Shown piece by piece: positions 63,578-64,000 of a stretch of 64,000 nt of DNA (the first letter of the stretch is position 1; each line of letters opens with the position of its first letter). A model generated the notes under the pieces. That model was not told where the DNA came from. It ran no database searches and saw only the letters and a list, made by a program, of their open reading frames with translations. The stretch comes from Pseudomonas parafulva. GTDB lineage: Bacteria; Pseudomonadota; Gammaproteobacteria; Pseudomonadales; Pseudomonadaceae. The stretch is taken from assembly GCF_000800255.1 (NCBI RefSeq), contig NZ_CP009747.1:3410001-3474000 (forward strand). The letters run 5' to 3'. The position numbers and the translations under genes are program-made.

Positions 63578-64000
63578 ATGCCCATCCCAACCTACGACCA
63601 GTTCATCGAGCCCATCCTGCGCTTCCTAGCCGCCCACCCGACAGGCTCGACAGCGAGCGAGGCCCACGAAGCAGCCGCACACGCCTTGGGCCTGAGCGAG
63701 GCACAGCGGCAAGAAACCATCGCCAGCGGCCAGCCCACCTACAAGAACCGTTGCGGTTGGGCACACGATCGGCTTAAGCGCGCAGGCTATTCCAGCAGTG
63801 CCAAACGCGGCTATTGGCAACTGACTGAAACGGGCCGCGCCTTCGCTCAAACCAATCCCACGCCATTGAGCCCGGCACAGGTCGAGCATCTGGCCATGAA
63901 CTACATGAGTGTGAGGCTCAAGACAGCGCCGGACGCCGCCTCTTTGGATGACCTCAACGACACCTCCACGCCCATTGATCAGGCCGACCTCGCCACGAGC
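63578..64000 (+). CDS. mrr: Mrr-type type IV restriction protein, 5' part (runs off window)
   Basis: The first 141 codons are present. The N-terminal winged-helix Mrr_N domain (about residues 1-95) is clear: PTYDQFIEPILRFLAAHP, then YKNRCGWAHDRLKRAGYSSSAKRGYWQLTETGRAFA. The catalytic Mrr nuclease domain would lie beyond the window. Mrr enzymes cut methylated DNA. Base composition has returned to that of Pseudomonas. AGGAAG lies 10 bases before the ATG at 63578. Another restriction activity next to a methyltransferase system raises the question of compatibility. Confidence 0.85.
   Translation, partial: MPIPTYDQFIEPILRFLAAHPTGSTASEAHEAAAHALGLSEAQRQETIASGQPTYKNRCGWAHDRLKRAGYSSSAKRGYWQLTETGRAFAQTNPTPLSPAQVEHLAMNYMSVRLKTAPDAASLDDLNDTSTPIDQADLATS

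Noticed and set aside
45433..64000. BREX, DISARM, Dnd or CRISPR identity for the defence region
   Set aside because: No PglX/PglZ, DrmABC, DndABCDE or Cas-like protein is seen, and no regularly spaced repeats. The gene set fits a GHKL/Z1 restriction cluster.

Overview
The window is a stretch of Pseudomonas chromosome, most likely from the P. putida group or a close relative. Evidence: GC-rich core genes with Pseudomonas codon use; a run that matches, from memory, both the P. aeruginosa PA4569-PA4627 neighbourhood and two separate blocks of P. putida KT2440; Pseudomonas-type REP repeats; a MorA-type GGDEF/EAL protein beside glyA; an orphan LuxR protein (PpoR-like) between fpr and rlmG; and cioAB. 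The species is inferred.

Layout. 1-6.1 kb: 3' end of ispB, a zinc-ribbon protein, an iron-box-preceded small gene, an FKBP isomerase, a UPF0114 membrane protein and a LonB/YcbZ-like protease. 6.3-14 kb: envelope proteins of unknown function (DUF3015, DUF4105, a lipoprotein), a Gre-like factor, gdhA, ettA. 14-24.7 kb: morA, glyA, a tandem pair of unknown paralogues, a CobW-type GTPase with ybdD and cstA, and a PilZ protein. 24.9-36.3 kb: a purine permease, then a complete haem-scavenging locus hasI-hasS-hasR-hasA-hasD-hasE-hasF on the minus strand. Sigma factor and anti-sigma control the receptor; the hemophore leaves through a dedicated type I secretion system; candidate Fur boxes precede hasI and hasR. 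36.4-44.9 kb: radA, mscL, fpr, ppoR, rlmG, a REP-flanked repeat cluster, the cyanide-insensitive oxidase operon cioAB plus a DUF2474 mini-subunit with a perfect Anr box upstream, and a small periplasmic protein.

At 45.0 kb the tmRNA gene ssrA marks the edge of an accessory region that runs to the end of the window. It holds two small genes behind a three-way-junction RNA resembling phage C4 antisense RNA, a dead IS256-family element with recognisable ends, a DUF3987 protein, a broken small gene, a tyrosine recombinase with its small partner ORF, and then a defence module.

The defence module (50.7-61.0 kb) is an unknown protein with a possible winged-helix C-terminus, a Vsr endonuclease on the opposite strand, and a tightly packed plus-strand operon: cytosine-5 DNA methyltransferase, GHKL (MORC/MutL-like) ATPase, Z1-domain superfamily 2 helicase/translocase, PD-(D/E)XK nuclease and an AIPR-family protein. 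It fits a comparative-genomic class of restriction-modification systems built on a GHKL ATPase and a Z1 helicase. The inferred logic is that Dcm marks self DNA, Vsr repairs T:G mismatches produced by deamination of 5mC, and the ATPase/helicase/nuclease/AIPR proteins act on unmodified DNA. Downstream lie a markedly AT-rich 604-aa gene of unknown family with a C-terminal PD-(D/E)XK-like motif (a candidate stand-alone defence gene) and the start of an Mrr-type type IV restriction gene that runs off the window.
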